DNA of 47,876 bases from Methylovulum sp. (GCF_028687615.1 NZ_JAQTZU010000023.1:1-47876); one strand, 5' to 3'. Positions 7,440 to 15,683 are shown, counted from the stretch's first letter. Numbers and translations are program-made. Notes: a model not told the origin generated them from the sequence alone.

Positions 7440-7667
7440 ATGCGAATCATAGCCAAAAAAGCCCTACGCGACTTTTGGGAGCAATACCCTAATGCACAAG
7501 AACCCTTGGAGCAACAGGGCTTAGGCTTAAATGACTTGACTGTTTATTTTGGCACGCTGGAAAAAGTCAAAGCGTTTTTTGATGGCAAAGTGCAACTCAC
7601 CTTAGAAACCATCAGAAAATTACATGACGCCTTAAATATTCCTTTAGAAAGCCTGATTAATAGATAA
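7440..7667 (+). pseudogene. In-frame HigB-HigA deletion fusion
   Basis: The 75 codons start like HigB-type mRNA-interferase toxins (MRIIAKKALRDFWEQYPNAQ). After about residue 27 they continue like the C-terminus of the HigA antitoxin (GLNDLTVYFGTLEKVKAFF, then LTLETIRKLHDALNIP), which carries part of its helix-turn-helix region. The middle of both genes is missing, so a single deletion appears to have joined toxin head to antitoxin tail in frame. The product lacks the HigB catalytic core and the first part of the HigA DNA-binding domain. Whether it is expressed is unknown; no clear ribosome site is seen. Confidence 0.6.
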
Positions 7668-7856
7668 AATCGTTCCAAGATGCCAAGGAATATGATTTTA
7701 AAAGCTGTTTATTGCAAAATTTCGGGTATCAACCGCGTAAAACTGGCTGGCGTTTATCAATCAAAGCAATGGCTGTTTAGCGGCTGATCCTTTCGGGCAT
7801 CCAGTTGATGCCTGAGCGGAAAGCCAGCCTTTTAAAAAAACATAAGGGAGAAAATC

Positions 7857-8072
7857 ATGTACACCACCATTAACGGCATTTACGACAATGGCAAAGTCAC
7901 TTTAGAAGAGCTGCCGCCCACTGAAAAAAGAATGAAAGTGCTGGTTACCTTTGTTGAAGAGACTGAACCGATGCCCAACAAACTCACCGTAGCCGCCCTG
8001 CAAGCCGCCGAACAAGGCGATTTTGAAGCGGTTACCTTGGGTGATTTAAAACGGCAATGGGACAGCCTGTGA
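7857..8072 (+). CDS. Antitoxin of a YafQ-type toxin pair
   Basis: 71 residues. The N-terminal half reads MYTTINGIYDNGKVTLEELPP, a beta-rich pattern seen in small antitoxins of cyanobacteria and proteobacteria, and the C-terminal half is an acidic helix ending in DLKRQWDSL that would wrap the toxin. The ATG has a strong AAGGGAG ribosome site 6 nt upstream. Its TGA at 8070-8072 overlaps a GTG start of the toxin gene (GTGA), indicating translational coupling. Antitoxins of this kind usually autoregulate their promoter; no operator was identified. Confidence 0.75.
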   Translation: MYTTINGIYDNGKVTLEELPPTEKRMKVLVTFVEETEPMPNKLTVAALQAAEQGDFEAVTLGDLKRQWDSL

Positions 8073-8338
8073 AAGCAATCGTCCAAACGTCGCAATTTAA
8101 GCAAGACTTGAAGCGGTTAAAGTACGCGGGACGTTATGATATAGACGATTTATTGGCGATTGTTGGTTTACTAGCCAAGGATGAGCCACTACCCGAAAAT
8201 CACAAAGACCATAGTTTGCGAGGCAATTGGAAAAATTACAGGGAATGCCACATTAAGCCTGATTGGCTGCTGATTTATCAAGCCTTAGCAGACAAGTTGG
8301 TTTTAGTCCGCACGGGTTCGCACAGTGAATTGTTTTGA
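8069..8338 (+). CDS. YafQ-family RelE-superfamily mRNA interferase toxin
   Basis: About 89 residues from a GTG at 8069, chosen because it overlaps the antitoxin stop and gives the usual family start (K-A-I-V-Q-T-S-Q-F-K-x-D-L-K-R); an in-frame ATG at 8057 would add four residues. YafQ-like landmarks are present: FKQDLKRLKY near the start, DHSLRGNWKNYRECHIKPDW in the middle (His and Asp residues of the catalytic set) and VRTGSHSELF at the end, whose His and Phe complete the active site. Such toxins cut mRNA at the ribosome. This is the only toxin-antitoxin pair in the 6.7-8.5 kb stretch that looks fully intact. Confidence 0.85.
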   Translation: MKAIVQTSQFKQDLKRLKYAGRYDIDDLLAIVGLLAKDEPLPENHKDHSLRGNWKNYRECHIKPDWLLIYQALADKLVLVRTGSHSELF

Positions 8339-8402
8339 TTTATGCAAAACAAGAGCCGCTGAAAAAAACGACTGTGCTGGAAAATTATCTTTAGGGCATG
8401 GG

Positions 8403-8486
8403 CGGATTTTAAGCACCGATAAACGCGATTTTCATACCTACCGTTGGAAAAATACCCAGCCTTTTTCTAATCTGCCATGCCCTTAA
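8403..8486 (+). pseudogene. PIN-domain toxin, C-terminal remnant
   Basis: A 27-codon frame ending at TAA 8484-8486 reads ILSTDKRDFHTYRW, the typical last strand and loop of VapC-like PIN toxins (a TxDxxDF-x-x-Y-R pattern). There is no start or upstream domain. It overlaps the start of the Nudix gene in another frame. It adds one more family to the local set of broken toxin genes. Confidence 0.45.
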
Positions 8487-10186
8487 CTTCCATGACAACC
8501 CCATTGATCCAAACCCTCATCCTCCATCTGCCCCGTTACGCCGAAGAAGAAGGCGATTTCTACGCCGTTCCACGCACCGCTTTGGTTGATGCGCTGTGCC
8601 AAGCGCAGCAGGTTGACTGTGCCGTTGCCGAAATGGCGGTTGCCTTGCTTGAAACCTTGCTCGACACCTTGGCGGTACTGGATACGGATTATTTGCAAAA
8701 GGGTGAATGGTGTTTTATCTCGTTTCCGGCGCAATTGCTGGCGTTGTCGTTGTTGACGGCGTGGGGTGATCCCGATTCGCGGTTTTTTGCCGCCCATTTT
8801 TGGAACACGCAAGGCATCGCCGATGCCAAGAAAGAGCAACAACGCGATGTGCTCCACGCAATTGAAACCCGCCGCGTAGAACATCACGCGCAACAAGCGG
8901 CGCAACCTATCCGCACCATTTATGTGGCCTGGAGCGTCATTAAATTGGATGGCAAGATTTTGTTGCACCAACGTGAAGACACCCGCAAACGCTATGACGT
9001 GCTGGCGGGCGATTATGGTTTGGTGGGCGGGCGGCTGAACCAGCGTGATGTGGCGGGTGCTTGGCAAACATCCGATTTGCTCGCCGCTTTGCAAGCCGCC
9101 AATTCCCCGTTGATGAAAGCGGCCTTGCCGACCACATTGCAACGCGAATTGCACGAAGAAACAGGGTTGGAATACGGGCGGCATTATCAGTTCAAACCTT
9201 GGCGGTGCTTGCGGTCTTATCGGCAAGTGCAAGGTGCCGCGCCTAACCACGCGCTGACGGATTATCATTTTGAGGTGTTCCAGATCGAATTGACGCTGGA
9301 AGGTTGTCTGTTCCTGCAACGGCAAGTCCGGCAAGATGAACGGCTGGTCTGGTTTAGCCCAAAAGACATGTTGCCAGGAAAGTCGGCGGGGGATTTGCCG
9401 TATCTACATGCGTTATTGGCGGATTTTGACAATGACAGTGTGGCGTTTGAAAAGGCTTTGGCGGCGTTGCCGGACAGTTTTGGCGCAGGTTATTTAGTCG
9501 ATAAGCTCAAATATGGCGTGACGGTGTTGCTGGATGCGGAAAAACCTGTGTTGGCGGGTATGTTGGGCAAGGAAAAACCGTTAGATGTGGTTTTGACCGC
9601 CCGGCAAACGGCCTTATTGTTGGGTTTGGCGGCGCATGGGCGTGGGTTTGAATGGGCTTCGGTGACGGACAATGTGGCGTTTTTGCCTTATGGTTGGGTC
9701 GATGTCCACCCTCATCCGGCCTTGCCAGCGGAATTGATGGCGTTGGCGGGGCTTTTGCAAAACACAGATGCCTGTGTTGAGGTTTATCAAGATAGCCTGT
9801 TCCGTTTGTCGGTCAATCCGACGATGGTGTTTTTTGATGAAAGCTTGTTCACCTTTTCGGTGCAACAGGCGGATTTGCCAGGCAAGCAAACGAAAATACC
9901 CGCCACGTTGACCCGTAAACGTTTCATGACGGCGTTTGGTGAGGTGGCGGAGGCAAAGGAAGTATTCGGCCTTAAACGGGAATTTACAAAACAGTTATGG
10001 CAAATTGCCCAAGGTGCATTGGATGCAGTTTTAGATTTTGATTCCGTTCCCAAAGCGTTAAAAATCGAAGATGCTTACGAAAAAACGCTGCATAAGGAAA
10101 CACGTTTTTTAGCCTTGGGCTTACGGAAGCTGCTACGCCATACGGGTGGTTCCATTAGGTTTTGTTGCCATTTCGATAATGCCTAA
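8477..10186 (+). CDS. Nudix hydrolase with long unassigned flanking domains
   Basis: 569 residues. An N-terminal helical region (~1-145) precedes a Nudix domain beginning at IRTIYVAWSVIKLDGKILL. The Nudix box is spread over an insertion: GLVGGRL at ~180, then a ~30-residue insert, then LQRELHEETGLEYG, which keeps the catalytic R-E-x-x-E-E core. After the Nudix fold (to ~325) about 240 residues follow that I cannot assign. Nudix enzymes cleave nucleoside diphosphates linked to another group; the substrate here cannot be read from sequence. The start could be the ATG at 8477 or the one at 8492; neither has a strong ribosome site. G+C is visibly higher than in the kinase/HEPN genes. It is isolated, with no obvious operon partner. 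Confidence 0.75.
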   Translation: MPLTSMTTPLIQTLILHLPRYAEEEGDFYAVPRTALVDALCQAQQVDCAVAEMAVALLETLLDTLAVLDTDYLQKGEWCFISFPAQLLALSLLTAWGDPDSRFFAAHFWNTQGIADAKKEQQRDVLHAIETRRVEHHAQQAAQPIRTIYVAWSVIKLDGKILLHQREDTRKRYDVLAGDYGLVGGRLNQRDVAGAWQTSDLLAALQAANSPLMKAALPTTLQRELHEETGLEYGRHYQFKPWRCLRSYRQVQGAAPNHALTDYHFEVFQIELTLEGCLFLQRQVRQDERLVWFSPKDMLPGKSAGDLPYLHALLADFDNDSVAFEKALAALPDSFGAGYLVDKLKYGVTVLLDAEKPVLAGMLGKEKPLDVVLTARQTALLLGLAAHGRGFEWASVTDNVAFLPYGWVDVHPHPALPAELMALAGLLQNTDACVEVYQDSLFRLSVNPTMVFFDESLFTFSVQQADLPGKQTKIPATLTRKRFMTAFGEVAEAKEVFGLKREFTKQLWQIAQGALDAVLDFDSVPKALKIEDAYEKTLHKETRFLALGLRKLLRHTGGSIRFCCHFDNA

Positions 10187-10250
10187 CGGTTGCCTTTTAG
10201 CCTATTCCCTGCATAAGCCTTAGCCTTCGCGCCTTTCTGATTATCCAAAA

Positions 10251-10364
10251 AATAACTGGGGTCAAAATAACTGGGGTCAGAGCGAATAACTGGGGTCAGC
10301 GAATAACTGGGGTCAGAGTAAGCTTAAATCCTGCCATTTTAAGCTTACTCTGACCCCAGTTATT
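10251..10364. repeat. Tandem AATAACTGGGGTCA units and 63-bp perfect palindrome
   Basis: Four copies of AATAACTGGGGTCA start at 10251, 10266, 10285 and 10302. The last is the left arm of a perfect palindrome: 27-nt arms at 10302-10328 and 10338-10364 around a 9-nt loop. The same palindrome recurs inverted at 15528-15590. The motif resembles REP/BIME sequences mobilised by REP-associated (Y1) transposases; none is in the window. Confidence 0.85.
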
Positions 10365-10368
10365 TTTG

Positions 10369-10429
10369 CGCTTTTGCCCGAAACAACGGCCAGCTACGGA
10401 TGGGTATATAATCGCACGGAACTATACAG
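10369..10429 (-). repeat. 61-bp dispersed repeat, right copy (inverted)
   Basis: This is the reverse complement of 407-467 with four C/T differences. It follows the 63-bp palindrome by 4 nt. Together with the left copy it brackets about 10 kb of accessory genes. Confidence 0.75.
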
Positions 10430-10440
10430 CTATGAAGCCT

Positions 10441-10478
10441 CCCCCAGCTACAAGTCCCTAAAGACTTTAGCCGTGGGC
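10441..10478. repeat. Imperfect hairpin, possibly an IS200/IS605-type end
   Basis: The sequence can fold with arms beginning CCCCCAGCTACAAGTC and ending in a near-complementary GACTTTAGCCGTGGG around a short CCTAAA loop. Such GC-capped hairpins occur at the right ends of IS200/IS605 elements downstream of tnpB. No transposase accompanies it, so it would be a remnant. Confidence 0.35.
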
Positions 10479-10568
10479 ATCGTCATCAGGTTCATTTTTT
10501 GGGGCCGTTCTCGCCATTAATTCCGCTCGGTTTATCGAGTTTTGCAAGTTCCTCCAATTAAAAGATTG

Positions 10569-10704
10569 GGTAGTCCTGCAATTGGAATGATAATAGATTT
10601 GTCAATAAAATATTGCGATGACTGTACGCCTTGAAGTACGGGCATTCGACCCAATAAATCGGTAGGCTTGACTTTTTACAAATCATTCCGATTGCAGGAC
10701 TACC
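10569..10704. mobile_element. 136-bp MITE with 8-bp target duplication
   Basis: The ends are ~23-bp imperfect inverted repeats beginning GGTAGTCCTGCAAT. AAAGATTG occurs directly before (10561-10568) and directly after (10705-10712) the element, a perfect 8-bp target-site duplication. There is no coding capacity. An inverted second copy, identical over the visible part, starts at 47772. The GGT...TGC terminus and 8-bp duplication recall IS1-family elements; the parent transposase is not present. Confidence 0.9.
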
Positions 10705-10803
10705 AAAGATTGTAGACAATCTTTCTGAAAACCTTTACTTTGATGCCAACAAATTATTAGTGTTGTTCTGGTCTTTAAAAATGAAATCATAAGGATAAGA
10801 GCA

Positions 10804-11583
10804 TTGAACATTCCCCATTCATCCGCAAAAACTATTCTCCCACCGAAGCTGTTCGATCAGTTGAAGATTAGCGAACAATCCTCAGAACCGGCCTATTTGC
10901 AGTTAAAAAGACAGATAGACGCTTTAATCGACAACGGCGTTTTGGAAACGGGACATAACTTGCCTTCGGAGCGGGTTTTGGCAGAAGCGCTGAGCGTAAG
11001 CAGGACTACGGTTAAGCGTTGCTACGATGAACTACGCAACAGCCAGCGCTTGAGCACCCACGGACGGGGCGGAACCATTGTGCAAAGCCCTTCCAGGGTT
11101 AATCCGACGCTGGGTAAACTGAAAGGCTTCACCGAAGAAATGCGCGAGCAAGGCAAAGTCGCATCCAGCCGCGTTTTGGAATACGGCATCGTTAGCGAAC
11201 GAACGATAGCCTGCATTTTCAAAAGGCCTTCGGCAGCCATTTTCCTACATATCATACGCCTGCGTTTAGCGGACAATGTGCCAATGACGCGCGAAGTGGC
11301 CTGGTACGATTTGTCGGCGGTGCCGGATTTGGAAAAATGGGATACCAGCGGTTCTATTTATACCTTTTTGCAAGATACATGCGGCATCCCTCTGGTTTAT
11401 GCGGAGCAGACCATAGAGGCGGTTATCAGCAACGAAAAAGAAGCGGAAGTATTCGGGTTTGACAAACCGGAGCCTTGCTTACTATTGAAACGGCACAGCT
11501 ATTCGGCATCGGGACAGCTCATCGAATATGTGGAGGGTACTTTCCGCGGCGATGCGTATGTTTATAAGCTAAAGCTTCGGTAA
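10804..11583 (+). CDS. GntR/HutC-family transcriptional regulator (UTRA domain)
   Basis: 259 residues. An N-terminal winged helix (~28-95) has the GntR pattern: PAYLQLKRQIDALI, then LPSERVLAEALSVSRTTVKR as the recognition helix, then a wing (GRGGTIV). Residues ~105-255 form a UTRA ligand-binding domain of the HutC/PhnF/NagR type (FTEEMREQGKVASSRVL at its start). Regulators of this class bind sugar phosphates, histidine derivatives or phosphonates. The start is a TTG with AAGGA 8 nt upstream; the nearest upstream ATG runs into a stop at once. It is convergent with the chitinase-like gene. Given the chitinase and a PfkB kinase next door, control of amino-sugar use (as NagR/DasR do) is a reasonable guess, not shown. 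Confidence 0.85.
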   Translation: MNIPHSSAKTILPPKLFDQLKISEQSSEPAYLQLKRQIDALIDNGVLETGHNLPSERVLAEALSVSRTTVKRCYDELRNSQRLSTHGRGGTIVQSPSRVNPTLGKLKGFTEEMREQGKVASSRVLEYGIVSERTIACIFKRPSAAIFLHIIRLRLADNVPMTREVAWYDLSAVPDLEKWDTSGSIYTFLQDTCGIPLVYAEQTIEAVISNEKEAEVFGFDKPEPCLLLKRHSYSASGQLIEYVEGTFRGDAYVYKLKLR

Positions 11584-11705
11584 ATATTCTTGGAAGTCGG
11601 CTTGACTGGGAATCAAGTCTTGCATCCCTGCAAGCCTTGAATGTTTACTCCATTATTTTTCCTGATGGGCGGAGCAACAGCTCGCCCGCCCGGTATCCTT
11701 CAGTT

Positions 11706-14096
11706 TTAATTGACGTTCAGGTTGTCAACCGGCCATCCCATGATGCCCGCCGCACGCTTGCGGGCGGCTTCCGGCGTCGCGGCGATGACGCCTTTACAGG
11801 TGAACTGGCTAGGATTAAGGTTTTCCGATTCGATTCGGTACAGCGACCACATCATAAGCCCATCCCGGGTTCCCCGTGTTTGGTTGGCTATCTTGATAAT
11901 ATTGGCGAGAGTTTGTACTGAATAAGGACGGTCGATCACGCGCAAAACCGGCGGAGTTTGCCAGATGGCCGAATATTGGTCGTTGAGCATGACCGTACCC
12001 GGACACGCTTGGGCGTCCGTGTCCGTGTCATTGACCATCAACAGCGCTTTTTCCGGCCCGTTCGGGCCGCCGATGGTCGCGGAGTCGAGCACTTCCAGCC
12101 CTAAATTGACCGGAACGCTTTTAGGCAGTAAAGAACGGTATTGGCGATACGCCAGTTTAGGATCGTAAGCCGTATAGCCTATGTCGTAGGACATGATATT
12201 CAACATGTCGACATATTTGGCCATGTGAAGCCCTTTCAGGACACTGCGTTCGATGCCACCGGAACCCCAGGCGGAAGCTAGCTTCAAGTGTTGGCAATAG
12301 CTGTCCGTGGTGTTGGCAGGCGAGCAATCGGCGCCGGTTGGCGCGGCCGCCATCGTGAACAATTTAGGGTTGGCGTTGCCTGCCGCATTGATGTCGTTCA
12401 GGTTTTTCGCAACGCGGTACAAGGTGGCGAGAATTTTGCTGTACTCAGTTACCGTCGCATCGTTGTTGACATTGGCTGCTTCGTAGTCCATGTCGATGCC
12501 GTCCACGCCAAGCGCATTGGCGAGTAGCAACAGCCGTTTCCGGTATTTGTTGTCGTTAATGAGATTTTGCCAGCCGTTGCCGTGTCCTGCGCCATTCAGG
12601 GCGTTTTGCGAACCTCCGACCGACAAAATCACTTGGACTCCGTCTTGTTGCAAGGTGGCAATTTGGCTGCGGATTTGGGCGATGCTATCTTGGAACAATA
12701 GCCCGGTGTTGCTGAAAGTGGTCGATTGGGCGCTAAGCGGACCGATATCCGGGAAGGCGAAGGCCAAAAAAACATGGGTAAATGTCCGCGACACTTGATC
12801 CAGGCTTTTCCCGGGTTGGTTCAACCAGCTCGGATAATAACCTACGAACGGCGTGCGGGTGGCGGGAGTCACGCTCACTTGCCCACCTGCGGCCGCCAAG
12901 CTGCGGGTTTTTGCCCCAGCGGATTTGTCGAAGGTGATCCAAACGCTGTACGCTGGTTTTGGATAACCGGAAAAGGCTTCGCTTTCGATATCGTTGATAT
13001 AAACTTCAGTCAAGTTGCTACCGATAAACGGCGCGGTTCCCCAGGCAAGTTTTTTGTTGTCGGTCGCGCTTGCCGTCAAGCCGTATTGAATCGACTGGTA
13101 CGACCATTCCCAATCGCAAGGCATCAAGGCGGGCGCACAACCTTTTTTCAATGTCGAATTTTTGCCCCGGTCGTCCGACCAACCGCTGCCCAGGGTGCTG
13201 TCCTTGTAAAACTTGTTTTCGACAATGCCCATTTCGTATTGTCCTGCGACAAGCAAGTTATAACGCGCACCTGTGTCCAACGTATCCCACTGCCAGGTTG
13301 ATTGCGTAGTGATGCCGCCCGTGGCGGTCGGCTGGGCAACGAACAGATATTTGTCGCCCCATTCCAAGCCGCTGATAATGCCGTCGCCGTTATTGTCGAA
13401 GCCCATGTTACCGTAAGGGCCGCGCATGTCGGCATAGACCACATTGGTTGGCAAAGCGGAAAAGTCGTATTCCACGCCCCATAATGGATAATCGACACCG
13501 TTGATAAATTCCCAGGTGATCTTCACGGGAATGTCGTATTTTTGATGGGTGGCCGGATTGGTCGAGACCAAGGCGTCATTGGCCATCGGATTGACTGTGC
13601 CCCAGTGCGGATAGTTGAGGGTAAATTGATGGACGGCCTTTTCCGTATCGGCGGATACGGCGGTGCCGGTACCGACGAAGTATTTGCTGAGCGGCGAATC
13701 GTCTTGTCCGTGCAAGCTGGCAATAGTCCCGCTTGTGCCGTTGGAGAAATTCCGGTATAGCTCGTGGGAAACGAAATAGCCAAAGCCGCTGTCGCCGCCA
13801 GCCACCGGGTTGATGACGACGGCAGTGCCATCGTCGGCCTGATAGGTGAATTGCCAGGCGTAACCGCCGCAATTCGTCCCGGCGGCGTCTTGACAGGCTA
13901 ACGAGGCGCTGCGGGGTTTGTTGGCGCTGTCCCGCCAAGTGTAGCGCAACACGGTCTTGCCGTTGACGGTGCCGACTTCGGCTTTTACGTTGCCGCTGGG
14001 GTCGAGTACCGGCGGATTTAAATCAGTCGCTAGTGTATTGGTGGCTATGGTCAAAAAAACTAGACCCGATAACCACCGAGTTGTGGTAATGAACAT
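11706..14096 (-). CDS. Secreted GH18 chitinase-like glycoside hydrolase with N-terminal unknown domain
   Basis: About 796 residues from the ATG at 14096, which has AGGGGA 6 nt upstream and opens a Sec signal peptide (MFITTTRWLSGLVFLTIATN, cleavage near ATA-TD). The C-terminal ~400 residues are a GH18 barrel: FVGYYPSW opens it, VQVILSVGG is the beta3 motif, and DGIDMDYE (532-539) is the DxxDxDxE site with acid/base Glu539. It ends with GLMMWSLYRIE, the barrel's last Trp-bearing strand. Residues ~27-400 form a large beta-rich domain I cannot assign; it contains DNNGDGIISGLE, which fits an EF-hand-like calcium loop. GH18 enzymes retain configuration through substrate-assisted catalysis on GlcNAc polymers; chitin or peptidoglycan-like targets are possible. 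Alternative upstream starts lack a signal peptide at the N-terminus. Confidence 0.88.
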   Translation of the reverse strand: MFITTTRWLSGLVFLTIATNTLATDLNPPVLDPSGNVKAEVGTVNGKTVLRYTWRDSANKPRSASLACQDAAGTNCGGYAWQFTYQADDGTAVVINPVAGGDSGFGYFVSHELYRNFSNGTSGTIASLHGQDDSPLSKYFVGTGTAVSADTEKAVHQFTLNYPHWGTVNPMANDALVSTNPATHQKYDIPVKITWEFINGVDYPLWGVEYDFSALPTNVVYADMRGPYGNMGFDNNGDGIISGLEWGDKYLFVAQPTATGGITTQSTWQWDTLDTGARYNLLVAGQYEMGIVENKFYKDSTLGSGWSDDRGKNSTLKKGCAPALMPCDWEWSYQSIQYGLTASATDNKKLAWGTAPFIGSNLTEVYINDIESEAFSGYPKPAYSVWITFDKSAGAKTRSLAAAGGQVSVTPATRTPFVGYYPSWLNQPGKSLDQVSRTFTHVFLAFAFPDIGPLSAQSTTFSNTGLLFQDSIAQIRSQIATLQQDGVQVILSVGGSQNALNGAGHGNGWQNLINDNKYRKRLLLLANALGVDGIDMDYEAANVNNDATVTEYSKILATLYRVAKNLNDINAAGNANPKLFTMAAAPTGADCSPANTTDSYCQHLKLASAWGSGGIERSVLKGLHMAKYVDMLNIMSYDIGYTAYDPKLAYRQYRSLLPKSVPVNLGLEVLDSATIGGPNGPEKALLMVNDTDTDAQACPGTVMLNDQYSAIWQTPPVLRVIDRPYSVQTLANIIKIANQTRGTRDGLMMWSLYRIESENLNPSQFTCKGVIAATPEAARKRAAGIMGWPVDNLNVN

Positions 14097-14541
14097 GGTT
14101 AATCCCCTAAGTAAAAAATCAAGACTCAATGAAATAGGTTTTGCTATTCTCTCCAGTCTAACAGCGTTCAATTAAAAGCCTGTCAACTTGAGGACTTCTG
14201 GGCTGACTTGCTTCCAATCTCTACATACCCGCTGAGATAATCTCAAAACCTATTAACAGGATAACCATAAACCTAAATACATCCAATATAGATCCATTTT
14301 CTTTGTGATGGAATTCTCATAAAAGTATCCACTGCTATGACATAACGGCAATAGGCACTAACGTCGGCATCAGTAGAAAAATCAGGACTCCAGTAGGAAA
14401 TTGACGGTTATTGGCAACCCCCAAATCAGCCTCTAAAAATGACCCTTCTCAGCCCTGTTTTTCCATTATTGAAACTAGCCCCTAGCCTACGGCACCGGGT
14501 TTACCCTAAGGTCTTTAGAAGAGTAACGTTGTAGGCGATGT
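14097..14541. other. Intergenic region without a gene
   Basis: This 445-bp gap lies upstream of the chitinase gene and downstream of the PfkB kinase gene, both on the minus strand. It presumably contains the chitinase promoter. I see no convincing open frame, RNA gene or repeat; a small palindrome (TGAGATAATCTCA near 14231) is the only structured element noticed. Confidence 0.5.
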
Positions 14542-15492
14542 CTATGATTTAAAATAAAATTTCAGTAAAAAATCTTGGAGTTCGGCTTGGCCGGGAAGCA
14601 CCTCTAATACGCCGCAGTTAGATGCCATGATCGCTCCGCAGGCATTGCCGTAACGCAGTGCTTCCACAAGCGGCGCATGGTTGCCCAATTCTATTAAAAA
14701 AGCGCTGGCAAAGGCATCCCCGCAACCGACGCTATCCACGGCTTTCACGGCAAAGGAGGGAACATGATGCACCTGGCCGTCGCGTTCGATAACCAAACTA
14801 CCGGCGCCGCCCATCGTGACAACCAATAATGAGCCATCCCATTTCAACCAAAATGATGCCAATACCTGCCGTAATTGTCGTAAACAAGCCGGTAATGATC
14901 CAGGCAAAGATGAGTCCAAGGCGAGCAATGCTTTCGCTTCCACTTCATTGACAATGAGTACATCAGTGGCGTCCAACAAATGTTGCGGTAATTCCTGCCA
15001 CGGCGAAGGATTAAGCACGGTGCGTGCACCATAACGTTTGGCCAGATGAAAAGCGGCGCTAACAGCCATAAGCGAGGTTTCCAATTGGCCATAGACGATA
15101 TCCGCCGCGCCGATAGACTGTTCGGCGGCCTGCACATGTTGTTCCGTCAGCAGTTGATTGGGTCCCGGACAAATAGCGATCATGTTTTGTCCATCGGCGG
15201 CTATCAACCCCGCACCGTGACCGGATTGGTTTGATAAGCGCCAAACATGTTGGGCGTCCAATCTTTCTTTAATCAACAACCTCAGCAATGCGTCGCCGGC
15301 TTCATCCCTGCCGATACCCAGCAGAACGTCCACCTCGGCACCGAGCCGCCGGGCTCCGATGGCGACATTAAGCCCTTTGCCTCCGGGTTCCATCGACAAA
15401 GCCAGAGCGGTCACCGTTTCACCGGGTTTCGGCAACCGCTCCACCTGCCAACAACAAGCTTGGATAAAACTGCCTAGTATGAACAAACGCAA
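14542..15492 (-). CDS. PfkB/ribokinase-family sugar kinase
   Basis: 316 residues with ribokinase-family landmarks: MRLFILGSF start, MEPGGKGLNVAIGARRLGA (PfkB signature 1, sugar-binding GG-K-x-x-N), LNPSPW and VNEVEAKALL in the middle, and VDSVGCGDAF near residue 255 (signature 2, with catalytic Asp). The signature is usually D-T-x-G-A-G-D; here Thr is Ser and Ala is Cys, changes that keep the anion hole and the base. The start is a TTG with AGGA 7 nt upstream. The phosphorylated sugar is not predictable. It shares a strand with the chitinase gene but 445 bp separate them, so an operon is doubtful. Confidence 0.85.
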   Translation of the reverse strand: MRLFILGSFIQACCWQVERLPKPGETVTALALSMEPGGKGLNVAIGARRLGAEVDVLLGIGRDEAGDALLRLLIKERLDAQHVWRLSNQSGHGAGLIAADGQNMIAICPGPNQLLTEQHVQAAEQSIGAADIVYGQLETSLMAVSAAFHLAKRYGARTVLNPSPWQELPQHLLDATDVLIVNEVEAKALLALDSSLPGSLPACLRQLRQVLASFWLKWDGSLLVVTMGGAGSLVIERDGQVHHVPSFAVKAVDSVGCGDAFASAFLIELGNHAPLVEALRYGNACGAIMASNCGVLEVLPGQAELQDFLLKFYFKS

Positions 15493-15527
15493 TATTTTTT
15501 CCTGCTATCAATTTAATAGTTTTGTTA

Positions 15528-15590
15528 AATAACTGGGGTCAGAGTAAGCTTAAAATGGCAGGATTTAATCTTACTCTGACCCCAGTTATT
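15528..15590. repeat. 63-bp palindrome, second copy
   Basis: The same element as 10302-10364 but inverted: 27-nt arms with a single mismatch (a G-to-T change in the right arm) and a 9-nt loop that is the reverse complement of the first copy's loop. It lies between the PfkB and amidotransferase genes and would form a strong hairpin in RNA or single-stranded DNA. Confidence 0.85.
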
Positions 15591-15683
15591 GGCAGGGATT
15601 GCCGGAATGACGACCAATAAAACTTGTGTAGATACTTATGCCATGACAGATAAGGCGTTCTCATCGACACCAATATTTTTTAA

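Noticed and set aside
8483-9334. 283-codon minus-strand frame opposite the Nudix gene
   Set aside because: Shadow of the GC-rich Nudix coding sequence; Gln/Arg-rich translation without motifs.
10251-10315. Four AATAACTGGGGTCA units considered as a CRISPR-like array
   Set aside because: The units are 14 bp with 1-5 bp between them, too short for spacers, and they match the arm of the adjacent palindrome.
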